From assembly GCF_900115075.1 (NCBI RefSeq), contig NZ_FOVG01000008.1, forward strand, positions 57,401-121,400: a stretch of DNA of 64,000 nt. Direction: 5' to 3'. Position 1 is the stretch's first letter; each line of letters opens with the position of its first letter. The stretch comes from Candidatus Pantoea varia (GTDB lineage: Bacteria > Pseudomonadota > Gammaproteobacteria > Enterobacterales > Enterobacteriaceae). The translations under genes were made by a program, and so were the position numbers. Of this stretch, positions 44,407 through 53,841 are shown one piece after another. The notes under the pieces were generated by a model, which was not told the DNA's origin, did not search any database, and was given only the letters and a program-made list of their open reading frames with translations.

Positions 44407-45354
44407 TTAATTGATACGAGCGCCGGAACCGCCCTCTTCCAGCGGCCCATCCGGATCGGCGGGCAGGACGATATAGACCCCTTCAAAAACCGCGCCACAC
44501 TCATCATTGCCAAAAAGCTCCACTTCAAGCTGCACACGCGCTTTGCGTCCGCGCGCCAGACGATCGAGATCGCCGCTGAGTGAGCCGAGGTCAGCAATCG
44601 CGCCAGGCCGTCCACTGATGGGATGGCTGTAGCGAATGTGCGCATCCGCCAGAATAATGGTGCCGCCAAGATGACGCTCACGCAGCAGCAGCCAGATCAA
44701 TCCCCACCCGGTCAGTGTTGCCAGCGAGAACAGGCTGCCAGCGAACAGCGTCTGGTGTGGATTCTGGTTGCCCGCTTCAGGCATGGTGGTGATAAATTTC
44801 TGCCCGGTAAACTGCAGAATACGGACACCCATCTTCTCGCTGAGCGGGATATGATCATACCAGGCCTGTTGCAGCTGTCCGCACCAGTCGGCACGATGCA
44901 GGATATCATCGAGCGTAACGACAGGCTTGATCATCAGAAAGTGGCGTACCGGCGTAGTCTGCGGTGCGGTAATCTCGCCCTGATTGATGTAGCCGAGCTT
45001 AGCAAAGAACGCGACAGCATCTTCGCGGGCGCTACAGGTTACCCGCTTAGCGCCTTCCTGACGCGCTACGGACTCCAGGGTCATCGCCATCAGGGTACCC
45101 AGCCCTTTCCCCTGCACCGAAGGATGAACAGCCATGAAGCGGATAGCGGCCTCATTGTCGGCATTGATGTAGAGACGGCCAATGGCAACCGGATCGCCCT
45201 GCTCATCAACCACCATCTGGTGATGCGCCAGGGCATCCCAGGCGTCACGTTCCGACCCCTGCGGCTGACGCAGGGGTTTACGCAACATCTCCCAGCGGAA
45301 CTGATAATAGATATCCAGCTCTTCCGCCGTCTGTGGCACGCGAAGGTGATACAT
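44407..45354 (-). CDS. fabY: FabY (YiiD) GNAT-thioesterase fusion protein
   Basis: A two-domain protein of 315 residues. The N-terminal GNAT domain has FMAVHPSVQGKGLGTLMAMT, and the C-terminal YiiD-type hotdog thioesterase domain has NPHQTLFAGSLFSLATLTGW. E. coli YiiD is called FabY and is linked to fatty-acid synthesis initiation. The start at 45354 (MYHLRVPQ) is conserved; E. coli has about 16 more residues, so the frame upstream to 45414 may contribute. It follows dtd. Confidence 0.9.
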   Translation of the reverse strand: MYHLRVPQTAEELDIYYQFRWEMLRKPLRQPQGSERDAWDALAHHQMVVDEQGDPVAIGRLYINADNEAAIRFMAVHPSVQGKGLGTLMAMTLESVARQEGAKRVTCSAREDAVAFFAKLGYINQGEITAPQTTPVRHFLMIKPVVTLDDILHRADWCGQLQQAWYDHIPLSEKMGVRILQFTGQKFITTMPEAGNQNPHQTLFAGSLFSLATLTGWGLIWLLLRERHLGGTIILADAHIRYSHPISGRPGAIADLGSLSGDLDRLARGRKARVQLEVELFGNDECGAVFEGVYIVLPADPDGPLEEGGSGARIN

Positions 45355-45410
45355 GTAATGTTTCTCCCGCTCGGATATGTGGCCCGTTCCCTGCCGTTCG
45401 GCTGACGATC

Positions 45411-45848
45411 TCACACCTGCAACCAGAACGTTACAGGACCATCATTCACCAGCGAGACCTGCATATCTGCAGCAAAACGGCCATTCGCCGTAGTGATCCC
45501 CTGCTGACGACAGCAGTCACTGAAATATTCATACAGACGTTCGGCTTCAGCAGGCTCAGCGCCACCCGAAAAGGAGGGGCGCATCCCTTTTTGCGTATCT
45601 GCGGCCAGCGTAAACTGCGACACCACCAGCACACTTCCGCCCGCCTGGCGGACACTCAGGTTCATTTTGCCCTGCTCGTCACTAAAGATGCGATAGCCTG
45701 ATACGCGTTCTGCGAGACGTTCCGCACGCGCGTTGTCGTCGCCCTTTTCCACGCCCAGTAAAACCAGTAAACCAGCACCGATTTCGCCGATCACGTCCTG
45801 ATCGACGCTGACGCTGGCGCGCTGCACGCGCTGAATCAATGCAATCAT
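45411..45848 (-). CDS. dtd: D-aminoacyl-tRNA deacylase
   Basis: A 145-residue DTD that hydrolyses D-aminoacyl-tRNA for chiral proofreading. The two active-site motifs are SQFTLAADT and NDGPVTFWLQV (the Gly-cisPro region). It overlaps yihY by 4 bases. Confidence 0.97.
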   Translation of the reverse strand: MIALIQRVQRASVSVDQDVIGEIGAGLLVLLGVEKGDDNARAERLAERVSGYRIFSDEQGKMNLSVRQAGGSVLVVSQFTLAADTQKGMRPSFSGGAEPAEAERLYEYFSDCCRQQGITTANGRFAADMQVSLVNDGPVTFWLQV

Positions 45849-46714
45849 GTTTCCTCGCGTTGCTCTTCTTTGTGTTGCTGTTTTAACTGCCGATAGTCGG
45901 CTAACGCGACGGTTATTTCAGCGCCTAACAACACAATACACCAGGTCCAGTAGACCCAGAGAAACAGAATGGGGATCACGGCCAGTACGCCGTAAATCAA
46001 CTGATATGAAGGGAACATAGTAACATAGAGCGCAAAGCCCTTTTTACCCAGCTCAAACAGCGCACCGGCTACCAGCGCGCCAATCAGCGCATCGCGCGGC
46101 GGCACCCGCTGGGTGGGAACAATACTGTAGAGCAACCAGAAGGCGAGCCACGATAGCAGAAGCGGAAAAATACGCAGCATCTGATCGACCAGGCTGGTGA
46201 CGCCGGTCGCATTAATCCAGCGCAGCGACAGCAGATAGGAGCTAATCGCCAGACTGGCACCCGCCAGCAGCGGGCCGAGCGTCAGGATCATCCAGTAGAC
46301 CGCAAAGGAGTAAACCATCGGCCGCTTCTTATTGCTGCGCCAGATAGTATTTAGCGCGGTATCGACCGAATGCATGAGCAGTAAGGCGGTCACAATCAGG
46401 CCCACCGCCCCGACCGCCGTCATCCGGTTTACGTTAGCAACAAACTGCTCAAGATAGCGTTGCAGCGTGTTACCGGCAGCGGGCATCAGATTGTTAAAGA
46501 CAAACTGCTTTAACTGCACGCTGATATCTGAGAAGACCGGAAATGCTGCAAACAGGGCAAACACAACCGCAATCAGCGGCACCAGCGCCAGCAATGAGAC
46601 AAAAGCCAGATTACCGGCCTGGGTCGTCATGCCATCTTCATCAATGCGTTTCCATAACAACCTGATCCATAACCAGAACGCGTGCAGCCCGGGACGAAAT
46701 TTACGTGACATCAT
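45845..46714 (-). CDS. yihY: YihY family inner-membrane protein
   Basis: A 289-residue protein (E. coli YihY 290) of the BrkB-like family, with about six membrane helices such as AGNLAFVSLLALVPLIAVVF and YGVLAVIPILFLWVYWTW. It was once mis-named RNase BN; its actual function is unknown. A second ATG three bases in is also possible. It lies between yihX and dtd in the E. coli order. Confidence 0.92.
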   Translation of the reverse strand: MMSRKFRPGLHAFWLWIRLLWKRIDEDGMTTQAGNLAFVSLLALVPLIAVVFALFAAFPVFSDISVQLKQFVFNNLMPAAGNTLQRYLEQFVANVNRMTAVGAVGLIVTALLLMHSVDTALNTIWRSNKKRPMVYSFAVYWMILTLGPLLAGASLAISSYLLSLRWINATGVTSLVDQMLRIFPLLLSWLAFWLLYSIVPTQRVPPRDALIGALVAGALFELGKKGFALYVTMFPSYQLIYGVLAVIPILFLWVYWTWCIVLLGAEITVALADYRQLKQQHKEEQREET

Positions 46715-46717
46715 GAG

Positions 46718-47314
46718 TTACTGTAGACCTGCAAACCAGTTGGGTACCGTTTTACTGTCAGTAACCAGTACACTTTCTATACCCATGGCGCGGGCCGCCT
46801 CAATATTCTGTGGATTATCATCAAAGAACACCGCCTGATCGGCAGTCACACCTTCGGCGTCCAGCACATGCTGATAAATGCGGGCTTCCGGTTTACGCAT
46901 GCCCAGCTCCTGGGAGAGATAGATTTTATCTGCCGCCTGCTGCACATCCGGATACTGCGTCGGCCAGAAGTCGCAATGCAGCTTGTTGGTGTTAGAAAGG
47001 ATCACCACCCGATGGCCTTCCAGCCGCAGCCGGTTCATCAGCGCCAGGGTTTCCGGACGTACGTCGACGAAGACCGCCTGCCAGCCAGCCGCGAACTGTT
47101 CATAGCTCAGCGCGATTTCCAGCTTTTCACACAGTGCCAGCGCGAAATCTTCATCGCTGATCTCGCCACGTTCGTGTTGTTCAAACGCTTCATCCATCTG
47201 GAAATGGCTTTGCAGCGAGGCCAGCGGTACACGACTAAAGTCACTCCAGACACCCAGCACGCGGTTAAAGTCGATATCGATAATCACATTGCCCAAATCA
47301 AAGATATACAGCAT
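46718..47314 (-). CDS. yihX: HAD-family alpha-D-glucose-1-phosphate phosphatase YihX
   Basis: A 198-residue HAD hydrolase (E. coli 199) that releases glucose from glucose-1-phosphate. It starts MLYIFDLGNVIIDIDFNRVL with the nucleophile aspartate, then ILSNTN, RKPEARIYQ and FFDDNPQNIEAA. AAGGAG lies 7 bases before the chosen ATG. It is the first gene of yihX-yihY-dtd-fabY. Confidence 0.95.
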   Translation of the reverse strand: MLYIFDLGNVIIDIDFNRVLGVWSDFSRVPLASLQSHFQMDEAFEQHERGEISDEDFALALCEKLEIALSYEQFAAGWQAVFVDVRPETLALMNRLRLEGHRVVILSNTNKLHCDFWPTQYPDVQQAADKIYLSQELGMRKPEARIYQHVLDAEGVTADQAVFFDDNPQNIEAARAMGIESVLVTDSKTVPNWFAGLQ

Positions 47315-47481
47315 GGTGTGTCTCCTTCTGTTCCCTGGAGTATTCACTCTAGCGGCAAAAGTGCAGGCTGAACAGGCACTCGCGGAGAGAAAAGCGTAAA
47401 CGGCAGAAGGTGGCTAAAGTGCACAGCGACTCACACAAATATTCGCTGGCACGGCTGGAGAATCCCGAATTGCAGGCAAAA

Positions 47482-47512
47482 AAAAGCCCCGCAAGCGGGG
47501 CTCTTTATCATT
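47482..47512 (-). terminator. typA terminator
   Basis: AGCCCCGCAAGCGGGGCT with AT-rich flanks, about 15 bases after the typA stop; on the minus strand a T run follows the hairpin. Confidence 0.8.
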
Positions 47513-47523
47513 TAAAGGCGCAA

Positions 47524-49347
47524 TTATGCGTCTTTAGGACCACGTGAAGCACGTTTACGGTCGTTTTCAGTCAGGTGACGTTTACGGATACGCACTGACT
47601 GTGGAGTCACTTCTACCAGTTCGTCATCATCGATGAACTCGATCGCCTGTTCCAGCGTCATTTTCTGCGGTGGAACCAGGGTTGTTGCTTCATCAGTACC
47701 TGAAGCACGCATGTTGGTCAGTTTCTTACCGGTCAGACAGTTAACTGTCAGATCGTTAGAACGGCTGTGAATACCGATGATCTGGCCTTCATAGACTTCT
47801 GCACCATGGCCCAGGAACAGCTTACCGCGATCCTGCAGACCGAACAGAGCGAACGCTACCGCTTTGCCCTGACCGTTAGAGATCAGTACACCGTTCTGAC
47901 GCTGGCCCACTTCGCCCGGACGGATATCGTCGTAATGGCTGAAGGTTGAGTAGAGCAGACCGGTACCGGAAGTCATGGTCATGAATTCGTTACGGAAGCC
48001 AATCAGGCCACGGCTTGGAATCACGTAGTCGAGACGTACGCGGCCTTTGCCATCCGGATCCATGTTTTTCAGATCGCCTTTACGCTCGCCCATGGCTTGC
48101 ATAACGGAACCCTGATGCGTTTCTTCGATATCCAGCGTGACGTTTTCGAATGGCTCTTGTTTACGGCCATCGATTTCGCGGAAGATGACTTTCGGACGGG
48201 ATACCGCCAGCTCGAAACCTTCACGACGCATGTTTTCGATCAGAACTGACAGGTGAAGTTCACCACGACCTGATACGCGGAACGCGTCAGCATCTGCAGT
48301 TTCTTCAACGCGCAGTGCCACGTTGTGAACCAGTTCTTTGTTCAGACGCTCAAGGATCTGACGTGAAGTCACGTACTTACCTTCTTTACCGCAGAACGGT
48401 GAGGTGTTGACGTTAAAGAACATGGTTACGGTTGGCTCATCGACGCTCAGTGCTGGCAGCGCCTGCACGTTCTGTGGATCACAGATAGTGTCAGAGATGT
48501 TCAGCTCGCCCAGACCGGTGATAGCAATGATATCGCCCGCTTCTGCCAGATCGCTGTCGATACGCTCAAGACCCAGGTGAGTCAGAACTTTACCGACTTT
48601 ACCGTTACGGGTTTTGCCTTCGCTATCGATGATAGTGACTTGCTGGTTAGGCTTAACTTTACCGCGCTTGATGCGGCCGATGCCGATCACGCCCAGATAG
48701 TTGTTGTAGTCCAGCTGAGAGATTTGCATCTGCAGTGGGGCATCAGCCTCAACCTGCGGAGGCGCAACGTGGTCAACGATTGCCTGGTACAGCGGGGTCA
48801 TATCGTCAGCCATGTCGGTGTGCTCAAGACCTGCAATACCATTCAGCGCGGAGGCGAAAATGATAGGGAAGTCGAGCTGCTCGTCAGTGGCATCCAGGTT
48901 TACGAACAGGTCAAAAACCTGATCAACAACCCAATCCGGACGCGCACCAGGGCGGTCTACTTTGTTGATAACCACAATCGGCTTCAGACCATGCGCGAAC
49001 GCTTTTTTGGTCACGAAGCGGGTTTGCGGCATAGGGCCATCCATCGCATCTACAACCAGCAGCACCGAGTCCACCATGGACATGACGCGCTCTACTTCAC
49101 CACCGAAGTCGGCGTGTCCTGGGGTATCAACGATGTTGATACGGTAGTCATTCCACTTAATGGCGGTGTTTTTTGCGAGGATGGTAATCCCACGCTCTTT
49201 CTCCAAATCATTGGAGTCCATCACGCGCTCTGTTGCTTCGGTACGGGCATCAAAAGTACCGGATTGTTGCAGCAGTTTGTCAACCAGGGTGGTCTTTCCA
49301 TGGTCAACGTGCGCGATGATGGCGATGTTACGCAAATTTTCGATCAC
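47524..49347 (-). CDS. typA: Ribosome-dependent GTPase TypA (BipA)
   Basis: A translational GTPase of 607 residues, the E. coli length. The G motifs are AHVDHGKTTLVDKLL, DTPGHADFGGEVERV and NKVDRPGA, followed by EF-G-like domains and the TypA-specific C-terminal domain (RKRHLTENDRKR). It acts in 50S assembly and stress or low-temperature growth. It is divergent from glnA, as in E. coli. Confidence 0.98.
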   Translation of the reverse strand: MIENLRNIAIIAHVDHGKTTLVDKLLQQSGTFDARTEATERVMDSNDLEKERGITILAKNTAIKWNDYRINIVDTPGHADFGGEVERVMSMVDSVLLVVDAMDGPMPQTRFVTKKAFAHGLKPIVVINKVDRPGARPDWVVDQVFDLFVNLDATDEQLDFPIIFASALNGIAGLEHTDMADDMTPLYQAIVDHVAPPQVEADAPLQMQISQLDYNNYLGVIGIGRIKRGKVKPNQQVTIIDSEGKTRNGKVGKVLTHLGLERIDSDLAEAGDIIAITGLGELNISDTICDPQNVQALPALSVDEPTVTMFFNVNTSPFCGKEGKYVTSRQILERLNKELVHNVALRVEETADADAFRVSGRGELHLSVLIENMRREGFELAVSRPKVIFREIDGRKQEPFENVTLDIEETHQGSVMQAMGERKGDLKNMDPDGKGRVRLDYVIPSRGLIGFRNEFMTMTSGTGLLYSTFSHYDDIRPGEVGQRQNGVLISNGQGKAVAFALFGLQDRGKLFLGHGAEVYEGQIIGIHSRSNDLTVNCLTGKKLTNMRASGTDEATTLVPPQKMTLEQAIEFIDDDELVEVTPQSVRIRKRHLTENDRKRASRGPKDA

Positions 49348-49494
49348 AGCTTTGCCTCAGGCATTAGAAATAGCGCGTTATTGTACACTGATTAAGCGGA
49401 AGACTGAACACCATCACACTTTTCACTGAAAGTTTATTGGATAGACGCAAATTTGCCCTGTTCCCGGTGCAGAAAATGCACTAAGTTGGTCTTG

Positions 49495-49575
49495 TGCACC
49501 AAAATAGTGCCACAAGATCGCCATAAAGCACCACCATGGTGCAACAAAACCACCGTGGTGCAGCCGCTTTATGAC
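49495..49575 (+). promoter_or_regulatory. NtrC-binding sites upstream of glnA
   Basis: TGCACCAAAATAGTGCC (about 49495-49511) and AGCACCACCATGGTGCAAC (about 49533-49551) fit the NtrC consensus TGCACC-N5-GGTGCA, with a further half-site GTGGTGCAGC near 49556. They lie roughly 70-140 bases upstream of the sigma-54 start, the enhancer position known in E. coli glnA. Confidence 0.8.
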
Positions 49576-49618
49576 AAAAAGGTGCAGCACAAGGCGATTT
49601 AAGCAACATCGGGAAAGT

Positions 49619-49634
49619 TGGCACAGAATTCGCT
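49619..49634 (+). promoter_or_regulatory. Sigma-54 promoter of glnA (glnAp2)
   Basis: TGGCACAGAATTCGCT has the -24 GG and -12 GC spaced as required and nearly matches E. coli glnAp2 as I recall it. Transcription should start near 49645, about 140 bases before glnA. Confidence 0.9.
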
Positions 49635-49785
49635 TTATCTAAATCAAGCGTAAACGCCAGTCAGATGTCGGTTGAAGAGCGTGCCGGAAGAGGTTGGTCA
49701 GGGAGTTGTTTTCCCGCAACGGATTCCGGAAAAGACGTTTCCTCGCCATGTAGATAATGAAAGACCATTTCCAGGAGAGTTGAGT

Positions 49786-51195
49786 ATGTCCGCTGAACAC
49801 GTTCTCTCGATGATGAACGAGCATGAAGTTAAGTTTGTTGACCTGCGTTTTACCGATACCAAAGGTAAAGAACAGCACGTTACGATCCCTGCTCACCAGG
49901 TTAACGCTGACTTCTTCGAAGAAGGCAAAATGTTCGATGGTTCGTCTATTGGCGGCTGGAAAGGCATTAACGAATCAGACATGGTGCTGATGCCTGACGC
50001 CACGACGGCGGTCATGGATCCTTTCTTCGAAGATTCTACGCTGATCATCCGTTGTGACATTCTTGAGCCAGGCACGATGCAGGGCTACGACCGCGATCCA
50101 CGTTCGATCGCTAAGCGCGCTGAAGATTACCTGCGCTCTTCCGGCATCGCGGATACCGTGCTGTTTGGACCAGAACCAGAATTCTTCCTGTTCGATGACA
50201 TTCGTTTCGGTTCATCGACATCCGGCTCACATGTGGCTATCGACGATATCGAAGCGGCATGGAACACCGGTAAAGAGTACGAAGGCGGTAACAAAGGTCA
50301 CCGTCCAGGTCTGAAAGGCGGCTACTTCCCGGTTCCACCAGTCGACTCATCACAGGACATCCGTTCTGCCATGTGTCTGACGATGGAGCAGATGGGCCTG
50401 GTGGTTGAAGCGCATCACCATGAAGTGGCGACTGCGGGTCAGAACGAAGTGGCAACCCGCTTCAATACCATGACTAAAAAAGCCGACGAAATTCAGATCT
50501 ACAAATATGTCGTTCACAACGTTGCCCACGCTTACGGCAAAACAGCGACCTTTATGCCTAAGCCAATGTTTGGCGACAACGGTTCAGGCATGCACTGCCA
50601 CATGTCACTCTCTAAAGGTGGCCAGAACCTGTTTGCTGGCGATAAGTACGGCGGCCTGTCTGAAATGGCGCTGTTCTACATCGGCGGTATCATCAAGCAC
50701 GCGAAAGCGATCAACGCCCTGGCGAACCCGACCACCAACTCTTACAAGCGTCTGGTCCCGGGTTACGAAGCACCGGTTATGCTGGCTTACTCTGCCCGTA
50801 ACCGTTCAGCTTCAATCCGTATCCCGGTTGTTGCCAGCCCGAAAGCCCGTCGTATCGAAGCGCGCTTCCCGGATCCAGCAGCTAACCCATACCTGGCATT
50901 CACCGCTCTGCTGATGGCTGGCCTGGATGGCATCATCAACAAAATCCATCCTGGCGATGCGATGGATAAGAACCTGTATGACCTGCCACCGGAAGAAGAA
51001 GCTGAGATTCCAAAAGTTGCAGGCTCTCTGGAAGAAGCGCTGAATTCACTGAACGAAGATCGCGAGTTCCTGACCCGCGGTGGTGTATTCACTGACGAAT
51101 CGATCGATGCTTACATCGAACTGCGTAAAGCAGAGATGGATCGCGTTCGCATGACGCCACACCCGGTTGAGTTCGAGCTTTACTACAGCGTTTAA
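49786..51195 (+). CDS. glnA: Glutamine synthetase type I
   Basis: A dodecameric enzyme of 469 residues, the E. coli length, making glutamine from glutamate, ammonia and ATP. Signatures include FDGSSIGGWKGINESDM, NGSGMHCHMS and the adenylylation tyrosine in NLYDLPPEE near residue 398. The ATG at 49786 is preceded by CCAGGAGAG; the in-frame extension to 49672 is not supported. It is expressed from the sigma-54 promoter under NtrBC and followed by a terminator, then glnL. Confidence 0.98.
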   Translation: MSAEHVLSMMNEHEVKFVDLRFTDTKGKEQHVTIPAHQVNADFFEEGKMFDGSSIGGWKGINESDMVLMPDATTAVMDPFFEDSTLIIRCDILEPGTMQGYDRDPRSIAKRAEDYLRSSGIADTVLFGPEPEFFLFDDIRFGSSTSGSHVAIDDIEAAWNTGKEYEGGNKGHRPGLKGGYFPVPPVDSSQDIRSAMCLTMEQMGLVVEAHHHEVATAGQNEVATRFNTMTKKADEIQIYKYVVHNVAHAYGKTATFMPKPMFGDNGSGMHCHMSLSKGGQNLFAGDKYGGLSEMALFYIGGIIKHAKAINALANPTTNSYKRLVPGYEAPVMLAYSARNRSASIRIPVVASPKARRIEARFPDPAANPYLAFTALLMAGLDGIINKIHPGDAMDKNLYDLPPEEEAEIPKVAGSLEEALNSLNEDREFLTRGGVFTDESIDAYIELRKAEMDRVRMTPHPVEFELYYSV

Positions 51196-51227
51196 CTGGT
51201 CAAACGATTTTGTTGCCGTGGAAACTT

Positions 51228-51253
51228 TTAGCCCATCTTCGGATGGGCTTTTT
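51228..51253 (+). terminator. glnA terminator
   Basis: AGCCCATC, TTCG, GATGGGCT then TTTTT, about 33 bases after glnA. It limits read-through into glnLG. E. coli has a 3'-UTR-derived sRNA (GlnZ) ending at the equivalent terminator; a counterpart here is possible but not shown. Confidence 0.85.
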
Positions 51254-51304
51254 TCTCCGCGAATTCACCGTTCATTCGCCCTCCTTTCGGCTTTAAGACT
51301 AAAA

Positions 51305-51321
51305 TGCACCGGGTTGGTGCA
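51305..51321 (+). promoter_or_regulatory. NtrC site at the glnL promoter
   Basis: TGCACCGGGTTGGTGCA is a perfect NtrC palindrome (TGCACC-N5-GGTGCA) ending 12 bases before the glnL ATG. In E. coli NtrC represses the glnL promoter from such a site. Confidence 0.85.
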
Positions 51322-51333
51322 GAGGAACGTTTT

Positions 51334-52383
51334 ATGGCAACTGGCTCTCTGCCCGATGCAGGGCAGATTCTCAACGCTTTAATCAACAGTATTTTGTTGG
51401 TGGATAACGATCTGGTTATTCATTACGCCAACCCGGCGGCGCAGCAATTACTGGCGCAAAGCTCACGCAAACTGTTCGGCACGCCGTTACCGGAATTAAC
51501 CGGCTACTTTTCGCTGAATATCGAGGTGATGCGCGAGAGTCTTGAGGCTGGCCAGGGATTTACTGACAGTGAGGTCACGCTGGTGGTAGATGGTCGCGCG
51601 CACATTATGTCGCTGACCGCCCAGCGGTTACCCGATGGCTTAATACTGATGGAGATGGCGCCGATGGATAATCAGCGTCGCCTCAGTCAGGAGCAGTTAC
51701 AGCACGCCCAGCAGGTGGCCGCTCGCGATCTGGTTCGCGGCCTGGCCCATGAGATTAAAAATCCGCTGGGCGGATTGCGCGGCGCGGCACAGCTTTTATC
51801 CCGCGCCCTGCCCGATCCCTCGCTGAACGAATACACCAAAGTGATTATTGAACAGGCCGACCGGCTACGGAATCTGGTGGATCGCCTGTTAGGGCCGCAG
51901 CAGCCGGGCATGCACATTACGCAGAGCATTCATCAGGTGGCCGAACGGGTGGTTAATCTGGTTTCGATGGAGCTGCCGGAGAACGTCTCGCTGGTGCGGG
52001 ATTATGATCCCAGCCTGCCGGAACTGCCGCACGACCCCGACCAGATCGAACAGGTGCTGCTTAACGTAGTGCGCAATGCGCTTCAGGCACTGGGCGACGA
52101 CGGCGGCACCATTATTATCCGCACCCGCACGGCTTTCCAGCTGACGCTGCACGGCACGCGTTATCGCCTGGTGGCACGTATAGATATTGAAGATGATGGC
52201 CCCGGCATTCCGGCCCAGCTGCAGGATACGCTGTTTTATCCGATGGTCAGCGGACGTGAAGGCGGAACCGGTTTAGGCCTCTCCATCGCCCGTAGCCTGA
52301 TTGATCAACATTCAGGAAAAATAGAATTTAACAGTTGGCCAGGACACACCGAGTTTTCGGTTTACCTGCCTATTCGCCAGTGA
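51334..52383 (+). CDS. glnL: Nitrogen sensor histidine kinase NtrB
   Basis: A 349-residue cytoplasmic kinase/phosphatase (E. coli 349). An N-terminal PAS domain is followed by the phosphoacceptor His139 in RGLAHEIKNPLGGLRGA and an ATPase with NVVRNALQAL, DDGPGIP and GREGGTGLGLSIA. With PII it controls NtrC phosphorylation. The start at 51334 has GAGG 8 bases upstream; the frame upstream runs through the NtrC site and is not likely coding. Confidence 0.98.
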   Translation: MATGSLPDAGQILNALINSILLVDNDLVIHYANPAAQQLLAQSSRKLFGTPLPELTGYFSLNIEVMRESLEAGQGFTDSEVTLVVDGRAHIMSLTAQRLPDGLILMEMAPMDNQRRLSQEQLQHAQQVAARDLVRGLAHEIKNPLGGLRGAAQLLSRALPDPSLNEYTKVIIEQADRLRNLVDRLLGPQQPGMHITQSIHQVAERVVNLVSMELPENVSLVRDYDPSLPELPHDPDQIEQVLLNVVRNALQALGDDGGTIIIRTRTAFQLTLHGTRYRLVARIDIEDDGPGIPAQLQDTLFYPMVSGREGGTGLGLSIARSLIDQHSGKIEFNSWPGHTEFSVYLPIRQ

Positions 52384-52390
52384 GGTTTCT

Positions 52391-53800
52391 ATGCAACGAG
52401 GGATAGTCTGGATCGTCGATGACGATAGCTCCATCCGCTGGGTGCTTGAACGCGCGCTCACTGGAGCCGGTTTGAGCTGTGCGACTTTTGATAGCGCAAG
52501 CGAGGTGCTGGATGCCCTCTCGACCAAAACCCCGGACGTTTTACTGTCAGACATTCGCATGCCGGGTATGGATGGCCTGGCACTGCTGAAGCAGATAAAA
52601 CAGCGGCATCCGATGCTTCCGGTCATCATAATGACAGCGCATTCGGATCTGGACGCCGCCGTCAGTGCCTATCAGCAGGGTGCATTCGATTACCTGCCTA
52701 AACCGTTCGATATCGACGAAGCGGTTGCGCTGGTAGAACGTGCTATAAGCCACTATCAGGAGCAGCAGCAGCCGCGTAATCAGCCGGTCAGCGGACCGAC
52801 CACCGATATCATCGGTGAAGCCCCCGCGATGCAGGATGTGTTCCGTATCATCGGACGGTTATCGCGCTCTTCGATCAGTGTGCTGATTAACGGCGAGTCC
52901 GGTACGGGTAAAGAGCTGGTGGCCCATGCGCTGCATCGCCACAGCCCGCGTACTAAAGCGCCTTTTATCGCGCTGAACATGGCGGCAATACCCAAAGATT
53001 TGATTGAGTCAGAACTGTTTGGTCACGAGAAAGGTGCCTTTACCGGGGCGAACCAGATCCGTCAGGGCCGTTTTGAGCAAGCGGATGGCGGCACGCTGTT
53101 TCTGGATGAGATTGGTGATATGCCACTGGATGTGCAGACCCGTCTGCTGCGCGTGCTGGCCGATGGTCAGTTCTATCGCGTCGGTGGCTATGCGCCGGTG
53201 AAAGTGGATGTGCGTATCATCGCGGCAACCCACCAGAACCTGGAATTACGGGTACAGGAGGGCAAGTTCCGTGAGGATCTGTTCCACCGCCTGAATGTGA
53301 TTCGTGTGCATCTGCCGCCGCTGCGTGAGCGTCGCGAGGACATCCCGCGTCTGGCGCGTTACTTCCTTCAGGTAGCAGCCCGTGAGCTGGGGGTGGAAGC
53401 GAAGATTCTGCATCCGGAAACCGAAACAGCCTTAACCCGGCTGCACTGGTCCGGTAACGTGCGTCAGCTGGAGAACACCTGTCGCTGGCTGACCGTGATG
53501 GCTGCGGGTCAGGAAGTATTGATTCAGGACCTGCCTGGGGAGCTGTTTGAATCCAGCACTCCGGAAAATCCGGTGCAGTCGCTGCCTGACAGCTGGGCAA
53601 CGCTGCTGGCACAGTGGGCCGATCGCGCCCTGCGTTCCGGTCATCAGAATCTGCTGTCAGAAGCACAGCCAGAGATGGAGCGTACGCTGCTCACCACAGC
53701 GCTGCGGCATACGCAGGGCCACAAGCAGGAAGCGGCACGTTTGCTGGGCTGGGGACGAAACACACTCACGCGCAAGCTGAAAGAGCTGGGCATGGAGTAA
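52391..53800 (+). CDS. glnG: Nitrogen response regulator NtrC
   Basis: A 469-residue sigma-54 activator. The receiver domain has Asp54 (LLSDIRMPGMD), the AAA+ domain has GESGTGKELVA and the sigma-54 contact loop GAFTGA, and a Fis-type helix-turn-helix lies at the C-terminus (EAARLLGWGRNTLTRKLKEL). It starts 7 bases after glnL. Confidence 0.98.
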   Translation: MQRGIVWIVDDDSSIRWVLERALTGAGLSCATFDSASEVLDALSTKTPDVLLSDIRMPGMDGLALLKQIKQRHPMLPVIIMTAHSDLDAAVSAYQQGAFDYLPKPFDIDEAVALVERAISHYQEQQQPRNQPVSGPTTDIIGEAPAMQDVFRIIGRLSRSSISVLINGESGTGKELVAHALHRHSPRTKAPFIALNMAAIPKDLIESELFGHEKGAFTGANQIRQGRFEQADGGTLFLDEIGDMPLDVQTRLLRVLADGQFYRVGGYAPVKVDVRIIAATHQNLELRVQEGKFREDLFHRLNVIRVHLPPLRERREDIPRLARYFLQVAARELGVEAKILHPETETALTRLHWSGNVRQLENTCRWLTVMAAGQEVLIQDLPGELFESSTPENPVQSLPDSWATLLAQWADRALRSGHQNLLSEAQPEMERTLLTTALRHTQGHKQEAARLLGWGRNTLTRKLKELGME

Positions 53801-53810
53801 GCGGTTCGGT

Positions 53811-53841
53811 ACGGGCTGGTGTAGTCTGCCAGCCCGTTTCT
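53811..53841. terminator. Convergent terminator between glnG and hemN
   Basis: ACGGGCTGG, 9-base loop, CCAGCCCGT then TTC, directly between the two stops. Confidence 0.7.

Noticed and set aside
49672..49785. N-terminal extension of glnA from 49672
   Set aside because: It covers the 5' leader downstream of the sigma-54 promoter. The ATG at 49786 has the ribosome site and gives the exact family length.
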